Origin: Heterodera schachtii
Lineage: Eukaryota; Nematoda; Chromadorea; Rhabditida; Heteroderidae
Assembly: GCA_023374025.1 (NCBI GenBank)
Contig: SIJG01000025.1
Coordinates: 660,765-724,764, forward strand
Direction: 5' to 3'
Length of the DNA: 64,000 bases
The stretch's first letter is position 1. Each line of letters starts with the position of its first letter. Shown here one piece after another: positions 63,322 to 64,000 of this stretch. The notes under the pieces were generated by a model. It saw nothing but the letters and a program-made list of their open reading frames with translations, did not search any database and was not told where the DNA came from. The position numbers and the translations under genes are program-made.

Positions 63322-63500
63322 ATAATGGGCTCCAGCAAGGTGTCATTAAGCACCTGTCCTAACCTACTCCAAACCCATGGCATGGCTTTTAAGCCGTTCC
63401 CGAACACTCGATAATGGACCCCAGCAGATCCCATTAAGCCTTTCCTAACCGACCCGAAACTTATGGGGCTTTTTTGGCGCGACCGAGAACTCTAGGGGGC
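63322..63500. repeat. 89-bp tandem duplication upstream of the claudin-like gene
   Basis: ATAATGGGCTCCAGCAAGGT at 63322 and ATAATGGACCCCAGCAGATC at 63411 begin two similar units that share ATTAAGC, CCTAACC and CTTATGGGGCTTTT-like segments. Confidence 0.6.
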
Positions 63501-63648
63501 GGGCGGCAACCGACAATCTTTAACTCCGTCTCCTTAATAATTTTCCATGTCTTTTTGCTCTTGAGTCTCGTCAAAATTTTTTACTCTCGAAGGAAACATA
63601 CACTTAATTTTGCAATATTATATATATATGTAAATGTCAATGTCATTT

Positions 63649-63650
63649 AG
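63649..63650 (+). promoter_or_regulatory. Possible trans-splice acceptor of the claudin-like gene
   Basis: TGTCATTTAG ends 42 nt before the ATG at 63692. Confidence 0.4.
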
Positions 63651-63691
63651 AAAATTTGCCTAATAATAAAACAGAAATTGCCACAAAAACA

Positions 63692-64000
63692 ATGCCTGAG
63701 CTTGTCAGGAAAACAGTGATTTTTTGCTCCGTGGTGTTCACTTTGATCGGCATGGGCTTATCAATTGCTGCCATTTTAACCCCGTCGTGGCAGGTTGGGT
63801 TTGGCGCAATTTTTAAATTTTCATTTTTTACTCCCAACTTTCTCAGGTTGTCAATCTGCAAGAGTACAACTCGGTGCATGAGCATGGCCTTTGGTTGGAT
63901 TGCATTCGGCACATTCGGGACGGAGGCGGCGTTCTCCTGAGACGGTCGGTTGTCAATTTTAAATGCAGTAGAAAAACGCGGGTTTCGAGAGTCCCGACTT
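63692..64000 (+). CDS. Claudin/PMP22-like four-span membrane protein, 5' part
   Basis: Exon 1 (63692-63793) encodes MPELVRKTVIFCSVVFTLIG, a first membrane span, ending TPSWQ. After a 53-bp GT-AG intron (63794-63846), exon 2 reads VVNLQEYNSVHEHGLWLDC. The W-x(n)-GLW-x2-C arrangement is the claudin-superfamily signature of the first extracellular loop. The gene runs off the right edge and the end of exon 2 is unclear; the last 40 bases look like a TCTCGAG-type repeat, so the intron may begin near 63945. A splice acceptor (CATTTAG) lies 42 nt before the ATG. It could be a CLC/NSY-4-type protein of cell contacts, or a related channel subunit. Confidence 0.75.

Larger units (their letters stand above)
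56822..63648. other. 6.8-kb region with no supported gene
   Basis: AT-rich to 58.7 kb, then C- and G-run-rich sequence (58.7-62.3 kb), a tRNA-like sequence, element C, and a GGCCCGG-rich patch near 62510-62690. The first few hundred bases are the likely promoter of the repeat/HTH gene. Confidence 0.5.

Overview
This is a nuclear genome window from a nematode, most likely a plant-parasitic tylenchomorph (cyst-nematode-like). Reasons: AT-rich sequence; short introns ending in TTTCAG or TTTAG; a 3' splice acceptor lying 3-42 nt upstream of the start codon in all six gene models, as expected for spliced-leader trans-splicing; nematode-type gene families; and an unusually high share of GC-AG introns (6 of 63 introns modelled here), a trait reported for Globodera. 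The genus is inference. The gene models were built by hand from reading frame, splice sites and intron phase. Every internal exon junction keeps the frame.

Layout. (1) 164-26,099, minus strand: one 39-exon gene for a giant cadherin, about 3,074 aa, with signal peptide, many EC repeats, one membrane span and a short tail. (2) 15,396-18,939, plus strand: a complete nine-exon OSCP1 gene lying wholly inside the 4.66-kb intron 10 of the cadherin gene. (3) 30,398-35,494, minus: a complete nine-exon cation diffusion facilitator (CDF) transporter with DxxxD metal sites of the Mn-CDF type. (4) 38,536-40,930, minus: a three-exon small secreted protein with dibasic sites, family not recognised. (5) 51,591-56,814, minus: a gene not matched to any family I know. 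It joins a probable signal-peptide exon, a 2.2-kb exon of 51/52-aa tandem repeats and three related helix-turn-helix modules, each on its own phase 1-1 exon. (6) 63,692 to the right edge, plus: the 5' part of a claudin-like gene.

The rest is repeat-rich. Three hAT-like elements have exact or near-exact 8-bp target-site duplications: a 1,190-bp element at 23,117 with a 689-bp element nested inside it, and a 628-bp element at 60,799. Two degenerate tRNA-like sequences keep A and B boxes. There are purine tracts, a run of about 33 C, minisatellites, and many short elements each made of one degenerate palindromic motif (TCTCGAGA, CGGAATTCCG, GGGATCCCG, CCAGGTCC, CGATTCCGATT).

The genes do not form a pathway. 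The cadherin and OSCP1 are linked by nesting. The most novel object is the secreted-looking repeat plus triple-HTH gene at 51.6-56.8 kb.
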